This document shows, in pieces, positions 18,933-27,313 of a stretch of 64,000 nt of DNA; position 1 is the first letter of the stretch; every line of letters starts with the position of its first letter. A model generated the notes under the pieces. It was not told where the DNA came from, made no database searches, and saw nothing but the letters and a program-made list of their open reading frames with translations. This DNA comes from CAJXVA01 sp963761755 (GTDB lineage Bacteria > Myxococcota_A > Polyangia > Nannocystales > Nannocystaceae). Position numbers and translations under genes: made by a program. Where the stretch lies: NCBI GenBank assembly GCA_963761755.1, contig CAVXIC010000006.1:372001-436000 (forward strand), given 5' to 3'.

Positions 18933-19346
18933 TTAGGAATCGATCGCGGAGTCGTAGAGCCAGCGCCCATTTGCGCGGACGAACAGGCTGCGCTCGGTGA
19001 AGCCGACCGGCGTCGTGTCCTGCAGGAGCTCGGCGTGGAACAGGACGTACGCCCGGTCGGCGTCCTGCTCGACGCCGTGCTCGAGCACACGCAGACCGAC
19101 GAAGGTCGTGGCGCGGCAGTACTCGCGGAGCTCGGCTTTCCAGGCCGCGACGTCGTCTCGCCACTGTGGGCCGCCGGGGTGGGTGGTGCGCACGATGAAG
19201 TCGACCGCCCCGGTCGCATAGGCGGTGTAGCGGGCCCGCATGAGCAGGTGCGGCGGCGCCGGGCGGCCGCGGTGGAACAGGGCGCAGCACTTCTTGAGCT
19301 TGCGGTCGCTTCCGCAGGGGCACGGGGCGTTGGGGGACGGCTTCAT
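18933..19346 (-). CDS. YchJ-like SEC-C motif protein (UPF0225 family)
   Basis: 137 residues. It opens with a zinc-binding SEC-C motif (CPCGSDRKLKKCC at about residues 9-21). The YchJ domain follows, with LMRARYTAYATGAVDFIVRT, HxGGPQW and a C-terminal WLYDSA. The molecular role of the family is not established. Its ATG overlaps the stop of the upstream kinase gene by 4 bp (ATGA), so translation is coupled in a pnuC - kinase - ychJ-like operon. Confidence 0.85.
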   Translation of the reverse strand: MKPSPNAPCPCGSDRKLKKCCALFHRGRPAPPHLLMRARYTAYATGAVDFIVRTTHPGGPQWRDDVAAWKAELREYCRATTFVGLRVLEHGVEQDADRAYVLFHAELLQDTTPVGFTERSLFVRANGRWLYDSAIDS

Positions 19347-19852
19347 GGGACCACGGCATCGATGGCGTCCCGCGCGGCCCGCAGCCGGACCTCGTGCGGG
19401 CCGGCGATGGGGACCGTGGGGAGGTTGCGGCGGGCGAGCTCCGCCTCGAACACGGCATGCAGCTGCGCGCGCACCTGTGGTCCCTCGCGCTGCCCGGGGT
19501 CGGCGACCCACGGAATGTCGGGCTGGCAGAACAGATAAAGGGCGTACTCGCGGGCGGCCAGCGCCTGCTCCAGCCACGGCTGCGAGGCCTGGAAATAGTG
19601 CCGGGCGTACAGGAGCGTCGAGAGCAGGTTGGTGTCGTGCAGGACCACCGGGGCGCGAGGAAAGCGATCTTCTTCGGCCAGCTGACCCCGCGCGATCGGG
19701 TCGAGGTCGTGCGCGGCCAAGGGGCGCTCCAGTCGCGCGACGTAGTCGCGAACGTACTCGGTGGTGCACGGGATTTGGAGCGCGTCGGACAGCGCGGCGG
19801 CCAGGGTGCTCTTGCCCGTGGACTCGGCTCCGATCAAGACCACGCGCTTCAT
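19343..19852 (-). CDS. NadR-like nicotinamide-ribose kinase / AAA ATPase
   Basis: 169 residues. A P-loop at the very N-terminus (GAESTGKST) is followed by TTEYVRDYV and VVLHDTNLLSTLLYARHYF, the layout of the C-terminal ribosylnicotinamide kinase domain of NadR (AAA_28 type). There is no NMN adenylyltransferase domain. Together with pnuC, which it overlaps by ATGA, this gives uptake and phosphorylation of nicotinamide riboside to NMN, feeding NAD salvage. The substrate assignment rests on the domain type and the pnuC neighbour. Confidence 0.85.
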   Translation of the reverse strand: MKRVVLIGAESTGKSTLAAALSDALQIPCTTEYVRDYVARLERPLAAHDLDPIARGQLAEEDRFPRAPVVLHDTNLLSTLLYARHYFQASQPWLEQALAAREYALYLFCQPDIPWVADPGQREGPQVRAQLHAVFEAELARRNLPTVPIAGPHEVRLRAARDAIDAVVP

Positions 19853-20445
19853 GCCGCGGCCTCGCTCAGCGTGTGCTGCCAGCTGCGGTGACCGTGCACA
19901 GCGAGCGCGACGAAGACGCCGAACAGGCCGACCGTGAGCCAGTAGCCCTCGCGGCCGTACAGCACCATGAAGCCGACGTCGGAGGCGAGCCAGAAGGTCC
20001 ACGTCGCGATGGACTTTCGAGACAGGAGACCCTGCGCGATGAACCCCGCGGCGGTGGACCCTGCATCGAGCCACGGCGTGGTGCTCTGGCCCCAGATCCT
20101 CAGCAGGACCGTGATCGCAACGCTGGCCCCGACCCACGTGAGCGCGGCGGCGACCCACACGCTGGGGGAAGTCGCGCGGACGCCCGCGTCATCCCCATCG
20201 GTCTCGCTGCGTCGCCACGTCCGCCACCCCTCGATCGAGAGCACCACGAACACCGCGTTCATCGAGGCGGCGGCGAACAACCCCGCGCTCGCGCTCAGCC
20301 ACGCGTAGGCGGCGTAGCAGGCGATGAACAGCGGCCACGCGGCGAGGTGCTGGCGCACGCTGAGCGCGACGGCGAGCAGCCCGGTGACCGTGCCGAACCA
20401 CTCCAGGGCGGAGGTGGCCAGGAGTTGCTGCCAGAGGAGGGACAC
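19849..20445 (-). CDS. pnuC: PnuC-type nicotinamide riboside transporter
   Basis: 198 residues, with about seven membrane helices. Family features are the early EWFGTVTGLLAVALSVRQ, NAVFVVLSIEGW, then SIATWTFWLASDVGFMVLY with the conserved Trp/Asp pair. PnuC imports nicotinamide riboside by facilitated diffusion and relies on phosphorylation inside for trapping, which the coupled downstream kinase can supply. The start is GTG 20445, as no ATG fits. It is the first gene of the coupled trio. Confidence 0.9.
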   Translation of the reverse strand: MSLLWQQLLATSALEWFGTVTGLLAVALSVRQHLAAWPLFIACYAAYAWLSASAGLFAAASMNAVFVVLSIEGWRTWRRSETDGDDAGVRATSPSVWVAAALTWVGASVAITVLLRIWGQSTTPWLDAGSTAAGFIAQGLLSRKSIATWTFWLASDVGFMVLYGREGYWLTVGLFGVFVALAVHGHRSWQHTLSEAAA

Positions 20446-20507
20446 GCGTGCGGCGCACAGTCTCGCATAGCCCGCTGCCCGCCCGGGAGGCTGCTACGCT
20501 GCAGGTC

Positions 20508-21023
20508 GTGGCTGGGCGATTCGAGCTGATGTTGATGCGTCACGGTGAGGCGGAAGACTTTGCCGAGGGCGGTGATGCGCAGCGGGTCTTGACGGCGCGT
20601 GGCCACGCGATGGCGCAGCGCGCAGGCCGGCTCATCCAGACGCTCCGGTGGACGCCAACCCTCGCGTTGAGCAGTCCCTTCGTGCGCGCCTGCCAGACCC
20701 TGCGAGGGGTGCTGGACGCAGCGGCGGTCGACGTCTCGACGGACACCGAGGCGCGGCTGGTGCCCGGTGCCCCGCCCGGCGGCGCCATCGCCTCGCTGCT
20801 CGAGCGAGCGGCGCAGGCCTCCGCGACCGACGTGCGCGTGCTGGCCGTCGGCCACAACCCCTGCGTGACCGGCATGCTGGCCCAGCTGGTCCGCGGCGAC
20901 GAGCGGATGGCGTTCGCGGTCTCGACCGGGGACCTCGCGCATCTCTCGGTGGATCCGCACGATGGCTCGGCCGTGGTCCTCAGCTATGTGCCGGCGCGCG
21001 TGCTCGAGGCCCAACAGGGCTAG
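20508..21023 (+). CDS. sixA: SixA-like phosphohistidine phosphatase
   Basis: About 171 residues from GTG 20508; ATG 20529 is an alternative. This is a histidine-phosphatase fold: the catalytic motif LMRHGEAED lies near the N-terminus, FVRACQT follows, and the second histidine is in VGHNPCV. SixA removes phosphate from phosphohistidine on HPt or PTS proteins. The short single-domain form and the RHGEAE start support SixA over phosphoglycerate mutase. It converges with cydB across a repeat element. Confidence 0.85.
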   Translation: MAGRFELMLMRHGEAEDFAEGGDAQRVLTARGHAMAQRAGRLIQTLRWTPTLALSSPFVRACQTLRGVLDAAAVDVSTDTEARLVPGAPPGGAIASLLERAAQASATDVRVLAVGHNPCVTGMLAQLVRGDERMAFAVSTGDLAHLSVDPHDGSAVVLSYVPARVLEAQQG

Positions 21024-21119
21024 CAGGGGCCGACAGGCGCCCGTTTGGGGTGAAGCGAAGGGCGACTCGTCGGCCGCAGCGAGGGGCCTTTTCGAACGGC
21101 CTCTTCAAAGCCTGAAGGC
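21024..21119. repeat. 96-bp intergenic element between convergent genes (repeat-family copy 2)
   Basis: The element fills the whole gap between the sixA and cydB stops. The block 21035-21060, read on the minus strand, matches 12176-12201 at 23 of 26 positions. It has its own 7-bp inverted repeat, GGCCGAC (21028-21034) and GTCGGCC (21069-21075). A second hairpin at 21082-21088/21098-21104 (AGGGGCC, loop, GGCCTCT) may serve as a bidirectional terminator for the convergent genes. Confidence 0.6.
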
Positions 21120-22133
21120 CTAGTACGCGTTCTCGCCCAACGTCACCTTGCCGCGAAAGACCCAGTAGACGATGCCGGTGTACGTGGCGACCAGCGGCAT
21201 CCCGATCAGCGCGATGATCCCCATGCGGCCCAGCGTGTCTTGGCTGGAGGCGGCGCTGTAGATCGACAGGTCGGGGGTGCCCGCGGTCGACAGGACGAGG
21301 TTGGGGAAGATGGCCATCATCGCCATGAAGGTGAGCGCCGCGATGACGCAGCAGCTGCTCGAGAAGGCGTAGGCCGGACGGTCGCGATGGATGGCGCGGG
21401 GGATGTTGGCGACCGCGAGCACGTTGAGGCCCACGATCACCCAGGCCACGGGGAATCGGGCGAAGTTGTCGGTGAGGTGCGGCTGGGTGTACAGCGCGAA
21501 CCCGGTCACGCCGACGTACAGGACGGCGAAGACGGCGAAGGTGCGCGGCAGCCACGTCCGGACGCGGGCCTGCAGATCGCCCTCGGTCTTGAGGTACAGG
21601 TACAGGGCGCCGTGCATCGCCGCACCCGCCACCGCGAGAGCGCCGACGCAGAGCGCGAACGGGTTGAGCAGGTCCAGCAAGGTGCCCGCGTACTCGCCGT
21701 CCGCCCTCAGCGGGACCCCCGCGACGATGTTGCCCAGCGCGACGCCGAAGACGAAGGTGACCGTGAAGCTGGACAGGAAGAACGAGACGTCCCAGTAGCT
21801 GCGCCAGAACGCCTTCTTCACCTTGCTACGGAACTCCAGCGAGACCGCGCGACCGATGAGGCCGAGCAGTACGATCATCACCGGGAAGTAGAAGCCCGAG
21901 AGGATCGTGGCGTAGGCCTCGGGGAAGGCGGCGAACAGCGCCCCGCCGAAGGTCACCAACCAGACCTCGTTGCCATCCCACAGCGGCCCGATGCTGTTGA
22001 GGACCAGTCGGCGGTCGTGATCCCCGCGGACGAAGAGGTGCACGATGCCCACCCCGAGATCGAAGCCGTCGAGGACCGCGTAGCCGATCAGCAGCACGCC
22101 CAGCAGCACGAACCATACGATGTTGAGGTCCAT
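21120..22133 (-). CDS. cydB: Cytochrome bd ubiquinol oxidase subunit II
   Basis: 337 residues, with about eight membrane helices. The canonical start has YAVLDGFDLGVGIVHLF and the invariant WDGNEVWLVTFGGALFAAFP. This subunit stabilises the hemes of the bd oxidase, a high-affinity oxygen reductase used at low oxygen or under NO/sulfide stress. It starts 1 bp after the cydA stop, so the two are translationally linked. No cydX-like small subunit is visible downstream. Confidence 0.96.
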   Translation of the reverse strand: MDLNIVWFVLLGVLLIGYAVLDGFDLGVGIVHLFVRGDHDRRLVLNSIGPLWDGNEVWLVTFGGALFAAFPEAYATILSGFYFPVMIVLLGLIGRAVSLEFRSKVKKAFWRSYWDVSFFLSSFTVTFVFGVALGNIVAGVPLRADGEYAGTLLDLLNPFALCVGALAVAGAAMHGALYLYLKTEGDLQARVRTWLPRTFAVFAVLYVGVTGFALYTQPHLTDNFARFPVAWVIVGLNVLAVANIPRAIHRDRPAYAFSSSCCVIAALTFMAMMAIFPNLVLSTAGTPDLSIYSAASSQDTLGRMGIIALIGMPLVATYTGIVYWVFRGKVTLGENAY

Positions 22134-22134
22134 C

Positions 22135-23562
22135 TCAGCCCTCCTCCGCGCCGGTTCCGGTCAGCGAGGCGCGGTCGCGACGGGCCCCGATGGCCGCCGC
22201 GAGCAGCCCGACCTCGTCGTGGGGATCGGCCTCGGGCTCGCTGGGGCCGTGGCGGATCTTCTCGTTGAGCACGAAGACCCACAGCACGAAGAGCGCCGCG
22301 TAGGCGGCCGAGAACAGCACGAGCGAGCCGACGACCTGGTCGGCGCCGACGACTTTGGAGACCGCGTCCTCGGTGCGCAGCAGCCCGTAGACCACCCAGG
22401 GCTGGCGGCCGACCTCGGTCGCGATCCAGCCGGCCTGGTTGGCGAGGTAGGGCCCGATCACGGCGAGCACGAAGATCCACAGCAGCCATCGCCGCTCGAA
22501 CAGCGTGCCTCGCCACAGCAGGAACAACGCCACGGATGTGAGCCCGATGAACGCGGTCCCCAGCCCGATCATCACGTGATAGGTGACGAAGGGGATGACG
22601 ATCGGCGGCCGGTCTTCGGGGGGGATCCGATCGAGCCCCGGGACTGGCGTCTGCAGGTCCCCGTGCACCAAGAAGGTGAGCAGTCCGGGCACCTCGAGTC
22701 CGTAGCGGACCACCTGGGCGTCTTCGTCGGGCCAGCCGAACAGATACAGCCCGGTGGGTTCGTCGGTCGTCACGAAGTGTCCCTCGAACGCGGCGATCTT
22801 GGCGGGCTGGTGCTCGGCGACCATCTGGGCCTGCGCGTGCCCCGAGACGAGCTCTCCCCACGACGCGAGGCTGGCGACGATCAGCCCGATCACGAACGAT
22901 CGCTTGGCGAAGTCGTCGTGGCGCCGGTGCAGCACGTACCAGGCGGAGATGCTCATCACGAAGAAGCCGCCGAGGATGAACGCGCCCAGCAGCACGTGCC
23001 CCAGGCGGTGCATCGAGCTGGGGTTGAACACCATCGCCCAAAAGTCGATCACTTCGGCTCGGATCGCGCCGTCGTGCTCGACGAGGACGTGACCGGCGGG
23101 TGTGTGCATCCACGAGCTGGCGATGACGATCCACACCGAGCTGAAGACCGAGCCCGCGAACACCATGGTGGTGGAGAAGAAGTGCATGCGCGGGCCCACC
23201 CGGTCCCAGCCGAACACGAGCACCGCCAGGAAGCCGGACTCCAAGAAGAAGGCGAAGATGCCCTCCGCGGCCAAGGCCGACCCGAACACGTCGCCGACGA
23301 AGCGGGAGTAGGTGGACCAGTTCGTGCCGAACTGAAACTCCATCACGATGCCGCTGGCGACCCCGACCGCGAAGTTGACCGCGAAGATGCGGGTCCAAAA
23401 CCGAGCCATCGCCTCGTAGCGGCGCTCACCGGTCTTCATCCACAGGCCCTCCATGATCACCATGCACAGGCCCAAGCCGATGGACAGCGGGGGGAACAGG
23501 TAGTGGAACATGATCGTAAGCGCGAACTGGGCGCGCGAGAGCAGGACGAGATCGAGTTCCAT
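22135..23562 (-). CDS. cydA: Cytochrome bd ubiquinol oxidase subunit I
   Basis: 475 residues. The start at 23562 gives the standard N-terminus (LLSRAQFALTIMFHYLFPPLSIG), which supplies the heme b595 histidine. A Met/His pair for b558 appears in WMHTPAGH and HRLGHVLLGAF. The quinol site GRQPW is present, and the Q-loop is the short type (GLDRIPPEDRP). ATP-independent quinol oxidation to water makes a proton gradient without pumping. cydB follows after 1 bp. The promoter should lie in the 115-bp divergent gap to 23678. Confidence 0.96.
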   Translation of the reverse strand: MELDLVLLSRAQFALTIMFHYLFPPLSIGLGLCMVIMEGLWMKTGERRYEAMARFWTRIFAVNFAVGVASGIVMEFQFGTNWSTYSRFVGDVFGSALAAEGIFAFFLESGFLAVLVFGWDRVGPRMHFFSTTMVFAGSVFSSVWIVIASSWMHTPAGHVLVEHDGAIRAEVIDFWAMVFNPSSMHRLGHVLLGAFILGGFFVMSISAWYVLHRRHDDFAKRSFVIGLIVASLASWGELVSGHAQAQMVAEHQPAKIAAFEGHFVTTDEPTGLYLFGWPDEDAQVVRYGLEVPGLLTFLVHGDLQTPVPGLDRIPPEDRPPIVIPFVTYHVMIGLGTAFIGLTSVALFLLWRGTLFERRWLLWIFVLAVIGPYLANQAGWIATEVGRQPWVVYGLLRTEDAVSKVVGADQVVGSLVLFSAAYAALFVLWVFVLNEKIRHGPSEPEADPHDEVGLLAAAIGARRDRASLTGTGAEEG

Positions 23563-23677
23563 CGGGGGTCCGAGAGGTGCGTACCGCCCGGTCGTTCGCT
23601 TGGCAAACCGGGCCGCCAGCTCGCAGACGGTGATGCTCGGGACGCGGGGCCCGCGCTTCGCGTAGACTCGCGCCAGC

Positions 23678-24514
23678 GTGGCCCAGACCCCTCCACCCGC
23701 GCCGCGAAGCGGCAGGCGCATCGCGACGCAGGCACTCGCCGCGACGGGGGGCCTGTACGGGCTCTACGCGGTCCTCGGCCTCGTCGGCCTTCATCCCGAT
23801 CTGCGCTACCTCGTGCTCGTCGGCGCGTTCTACTTCCTGCCGCAGTGGATGCTTCGGCGGGACGAGGAGCGGCAGGCGCGATATCAGGTGGGTCCGGGCC
23901 CGGTGGTGCCGCCCTGGGAGTGGCGCGGCGCAAGGGTTGCGGGGCTGATGGCGCTGGTGGTGTTTCCACCGTTCGTGCTCGCCTTCTTCTGGTTCTACCA
24001 GCAGGTGTGCAGCGGTGACCTGTCCCTGCTCTCGCCGGTGATCGGGCTGGAGTCACTCACCCCGGCCGAGGGCGGCCTGCAGACGTACCTGACCCGCCTG
24101 TGCCGGGCCCACGGCGGGGGGTTTTGGCCGGACGCGATTCGGTTGCCCGGCGACTGGCTGAAGTACGGTGGATTGGGCGTCCTGCTCGCGGTGGCGGTGG
24201 AGGTCTTTGCGATCGCGCTGCCCGAGGAGCTGTTCCATCGCGGCTACCTGATGAGCGCGCTCGAGGAGCTGTGGCCGCCCAAGCTACGCATCCTCGGTGC
24301 CAAGCTGGGGCTGGGCGCGGTGGTGGCCAGCGCTCTGTTCGCCGTCGGGCACCTGGTGGGCATGGCCGAGGTGTCTCGACTGGCCACCTTCTTTCCCTCG
24401 CTGGTGTTCTCGTGGCTGTGGCGACGCAGCGGCACGCTGTGGGCACCGGCGCTGTTCCACGCGGCCTCCAACCTGTTGATGGCGATCCTGCTGGCCAGTA
24501 CATTCCCCCGGTAG
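23678..24514 (+). CDS. CPBP-family intramembrane glutamic protease (possible myxosortase relative)
   Basis: 278 residues, with about six to seven membrane helices. The CPBP/Rce1 active-site motifs are in order: LPEELFHRGYL (Glu-Glu and Arg), ALFAVGHLVGMAE (His), and ALFHAASNLLM near the end. Members cleave within membranes. In Myxococcota one branch (myxosortases) processes proteins with MYXO-CTERM tails, and this window carries two such proteins (27314-28222 and 59416-60654). Whether this gene belongs to that branch cannot be decided by eye. GTG 23678 is the start. It diverges from cydA. Confidence 0.8.
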   Translation: MAQTPPPAPRSGRRIATQALAATGGLYGLYAVLGLVGLHPDLRYLVLVGAFYFLPQWMLRRDEERQARYQVGPGPVVPPWEWRGARVAGLMALVVFPPFVLAFFWFYQQVCSGDLSLLSPVIGLESLTPAEGGLQTYLTRLCRAHGGGFWPDAIRLPGDWLKYGGLGVLLAVAVEVFAIALPEELFHRGYLMSALEELWPPKLRILGAKLGLGAVVASALFAVGHLVGMAEVSRLATFFPSLVFSWLWRRSGTLWAPALFHAASNLLMAILLASTFPR

Positions 24515-24519
24515 GGCCC

Positions 24520-25221
24520 ATGAGCATCGGCGCGTTCTTCGACATCGACCACACCGTCCTGGAGATCAACTCGGGCACCAAGTGGGTCGGCCATCAGTGG
24601 AAGACGCGGAAGATCAGCCCGTGGCAGCTGGGCCAGGCCCTGCTCTGGCTGGCCCAGTATCGGTTCGGGCTGCTCGACTACGACGCGATGGCGCGCAAGG
24701 TGCTGGCGCGTCATCGAGGCGATGCGGTCGCGCCCGTCTACGAGGAGGTCGCCGCGTGGTTCGAGAGCGACGTGCGATGGTCCATCTGCAGTCAGGCGCG
24801 GGAGACCATCGCGTTCCATCGGGATCGAGGACACACGCTGGTGCTGCTCACCTCCGCCACGCCCTTCTTGAGCAAGCCGGTCGCCGAGCTGCTGGAGGTG
24901 CCGCACGTCCTGTGTACGAACCTCGAGGTCGTCGAGGGCAAGCTGACCGGCAAGCACTTCGAGCCGGCGTGCTACGGGGCGGGCAAGGTGGACCACGCGG
25001 AGCGATTCGCGGCCGAGCACGCCCTGGACCTGGACCGCAGCTACTTCTACAGCGACAGCATCTCCGACCTGCCCATGCTCGCGCGCGTCGGCCATCCCCA
25101 CGTGATCAACCCCGACCCTCGGTTGAAGCGAGAAGCGCTCGCGCGCGGCTGGCCGCTGGCCACGTGGACCGCCGAAGGACGACCCCCGAAAGACGACGAT
25201 GCAAGACCTCGAGTTCGGTGA
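24520..25221 (+). CDS. HAD-IB family hydrolase (SerB-like phosphatase)
   Basis: 233 residues. Motif I is FFDIDHTVLE (nucleophile Asp plus DxDxT), motif II is VLLTSATPFLSKP, and motifs III and IV are AGKVDHAERFAAEH and SYFYSDSISDLPML. A helical cap between motifs I and II is typical of the IB class, whose members include phosphoserine phosphatase and lyso-lipid phosphatases. The substrate is unknown. It starts 5 bp after the protease gene, and its last 23 bp overlap nadC. Confidence 0.85.
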   Translation: MSIGAFFDIDHTVLEINSGTKWVGHQWKTRKISPWQLGQALLWLAQYRFGLLDYDAMARKVLARHRGDAVAPVYEEVAAWFESDVRWSICSQARETIAFHRDRGHTLVLLTSATPFLSKPVAELLEVPHVLCTNLEVVEGKLTGKHFEPACYGAGKVDHAERFAAEHALDLDRSYFYSDSISDLPMLARVGHPHVINPDPRLKREALARGWPLATWTAEGRPPKDDDARPRVR

Positions 25222-26041
25222 CTTGGACCGCGTGATTCAGCGCGCCTTCGACGAAGACCTGCCCGCCTCCGACGTCACGACGGTGGCGACGGTGCCCGCC
25301 GATGCCATGGCGTCCGCCAGCATCGTCGCCAAGGCTCCGCTGACCCTGTGCGGTCAGGCCGTGGCGGCGCGAACGTTCGCGATGATGGACCCGGCCATCG
25401 AGTACATGGCGCGGGTGGACGACGGCACCACGGTGCCCGCCGGTACGGTCGTGGCGAGCATTCAGGGGCCCGCGCGCCCGATTCTGGTCGCCGAACGCAC
25501 CGCGCTCAACTTCATGCAGCGCCTCAGCGGGACCGCGTCGGTCGTGCGGCGCTATGCCGACGCGGCGGCGGGCAAGTGCCGGGTGGTCGACACCCGCAAG
25601 ACCACGCCGGGGCTGCGGGCGCTGCAGCGCTACGCGGTGCGGTGCGGTGGCGGTCACAACCACCGCAACGATCTGAGCTCGGGCGTGCTCATCAAGGAAA
25701 ACCACGTACGCGCCGCTGGCGGCATCAAGGCCGCGATCGGGGCCGCGAAGGCTCGGGCGCCGCACGGCCTGCGCATCGAGTGCGAGACCACGACCCTGGA
25801 CGAAGCGCAGGACGCCGTGGACGCTGGGGCCGAGATCATCTTGCTCGACAACATGGACGACGCGCAGTGTCGGCAGGCCGTGGCCCGGTTCGGGGGGAGG
25901 GTGATCCTCGAGGCCAGCGGCAACATCACCCTCGAGCGCGTCGCGGCGCTGGCCGAGATCGGCGTCGACGTGATCAGCGTCGGCGCCTTCACCCACAGCG
26001 CGCCCGCGGCCGACCTCTCGCTTCTGTTCGACTTTGCCTAG
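25199..26041 (+). CDS. nadC: Nicotinate-nucleotide pyrophosphorylase (quinolinate phosphoribosyltransferase)
   Basis: 280 residues. It converts quinolinate and PRPP to nicotinate mononucleotide, the last committed step of de novo NAD synthesis. Signatures are AERTALNFMQRLSGTAS, VVDTRKTTPGLR, GGGHNHRNDLS, IKENH, LLDNM and the PRPP-side EASGNI. It overlaps the HAD gene by 23 bp and is followed by birA after 1 bp, so these form one plus-strand operon. Confidence 0.97.
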   Translation: MQDLEFGDLDRVIQRAFDEDLPASDVTTVATVPADAMASASIVAKAPLTLCGQAVAARTFAMMDPAIEYMARVDDGTTVPAGTVVASIQGPARPILVAERTALNFMQRLSGTASVVRRYADAAAGKCRVVDTRKTTPGLRALQRYAVRCGGGHNHRNDLSSGVLIKENHVRAAGGIKAAIGAAKARAPHGLRIECETTTLDEAQDAVDAGAEIILLDNMDDAQCRQAVARFGGRVILEASGNITLERVAALAEIGVDVISVGAFTHSAPAADLSLLFDFA

Positions 26042-26042
26042 C

Positions 26043-26822
26043 ATGCGCGACGATCTGCGAGGACTCGGTGCATCGCTGCAGACGCGGGTCGTCGGGCACG
26101 CCCACGAGCACCACGCCAGCGTGTCGTCGACCAACGACCGGGCCGCGGCCTGGCTGCGCGAGGGCGGGCCCCATGGGCTCGTCGTGAGCGCCGAGACGCA
26201 GACCGCGGGGCGGGGCCGTAACGGCCGGGTCTGGAGCTCACCGCCGGGCCACAACCTGTACGTCAGCATCGGGCTGCGGGTCGCTTCGGCCCGCCGGGAC
26301 CTGTCTGCGGTGGGGCTCGCGGCGGGGCTCGGGCTCTATGAAGGGCTGGCGGCAAGACTGGGGGACGGGCGACCCCGGCTGGGTCTGAAGTGGCCCAACG
26401 ACGTGCTCATCGGCGATCGAAAGCTGGCGGGCGTTCTGTGCGAATCTCGATGGGGCGCCGCCGTGGAGCTGGTCGTCGGGTTCGGGCTCAACGTCCGGCG
26501 CGACGGCATCGATCCCGCGCTGGTCGACGTGGCGACCGCGCTCGACGAGGTGGATGTCCGGCCGGGCCGGGTCGCGCTGCTGGCAGGGCTGCTCGCGGCG
26601 GTGGAGTCGCGGCTGGACGCCTTCTTGATGGTCGGCTTCGAGCCGATGCGGGCGCCGTACGAGCGGGCCAACGTGCAGCTGGGGACCCGGGTGCGCGTGA
26701 CGTCGGGAACCGAGGTGTTCGAGGGGCTCGCGCTGGGCGTCGACGAGGGTGGGGCGCTCCGCGTACGAACCGGCGACGGCGAGCGGGTGGTGCGTGCGGC
26801 CGACGTGACGCGCGCGCGGTGA
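26043..26822 (+). CDS. birA: Biotin-[acetyl-CoA-carboxylase] ligase (class I, no DNA-binding domain)
   Basis: 259 residues. It activates biotin with ATP and attaches it to the carboxyl carrier protein. Core motifs are SSTNDRA, the biotinyl-AMP loop TAGRGRNGRVWSSP, LKWPNDVLIGDRKLAGVL and GFGLNVRRD. The C-terminal SH3-like domain has LGTRVRVTSGTEVFEG. There is no winged-helix N-terminus, so it cannot act as a bio repressor. ATG 26043 follows the nadC stop by 1 bp. Confidence 0.95.
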   Translation: MRDDLRGLGASLQTRVVGHAHEHHASVSSTNDRAAAWLREGGPHGLVVSAETQTAGRGRNGRVWSSPPGHNLYVSIGLRVASARRDLSAVGLAAGLGLYEGLAARLGDGRPRLGLKWPNDVLIGDRKLAGVLCESRWGAAVELVVGFGLNVRRDGIDPALVDVATALDEVDVRPGRVALLAGLLAAVESRLDAFLMVGFEPMRAPYERANVQLGTRVRVTSGTEVFEGLALGVDEGGALRVRTGDGERVVRAADVTRAR

Positions 26823-26828
26823 TCATCC

Positions 26829-27065
26829 TCAGGCGGCGCGCTGCATGCACTCGGCCGGGTCGGCGTGGCGCCGGGCCTTGGGTGGCTCGGGCAGGAACGG
26901 GCGCTCGTTGGCGGCGGCGAAGGCCACCGGAACCCCAGCCCGGTGCTCCACGTAGGCCGCCATGTTGGCGGCCTGAACCGAACGCTCGCCGAAGAGGTAG
27001 ACCTCGACGTCGTTGAGAGCGATCAGGCGGATGGCGGTGGCGTCGGGCGTGTTCATGACGGTCAT
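26829..27065 (-). CDS. Small hypothetical protein
   Basis: 78 residues from ATG 27065 (27056 is also possible). The sequence has a hydrophobic IRLIALNDVEVYLFGE stretch and an Arg/Pro-rich C-terminus (PEPPKARRHADP). No signal, membrane helix or known motif is seen. Codon positions look coding. Its stop lies 6 bp from that of the convergent birA. The function is unknown. Confidence 0.5.
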   Translation of the reverse strand: MTVMNTPDATAIRLIALNDVEVYLFGERSVQAANMAAYVEHRAGVPVAFAAANERPFLPEPPKARRHADPAECMQRAA

Positions 27066-27313
27066 TTCAGTGCTGACCCTTACTGCGATTTTGGATCCGA
27101 ACTTGGCCGCCTAGTAATTCCGATGAGTTGCGTCGGTTCGTGCCGATCGACGGCACGGTGACGGTCAAAGGCCCAACGCTCGAGCGTCATTTTGGTGGCC
27201 CGAGCGCCGGCGGATGGACGGTCGGGCACGCGGAGCGCGTCCTCTCTCCCCCTGTGGATCGCTCGCGCTCGTCGGTTCCTGCCCACATCTCACCCCTGAT
27301 ACGCTGGGAGACG

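Noticed and set aside
22120..24018. 632-residue plus-strand frame over cydA
   Set aside because: Arg/Gln/His-rich antisense of a membrane protein; no signal or motif.
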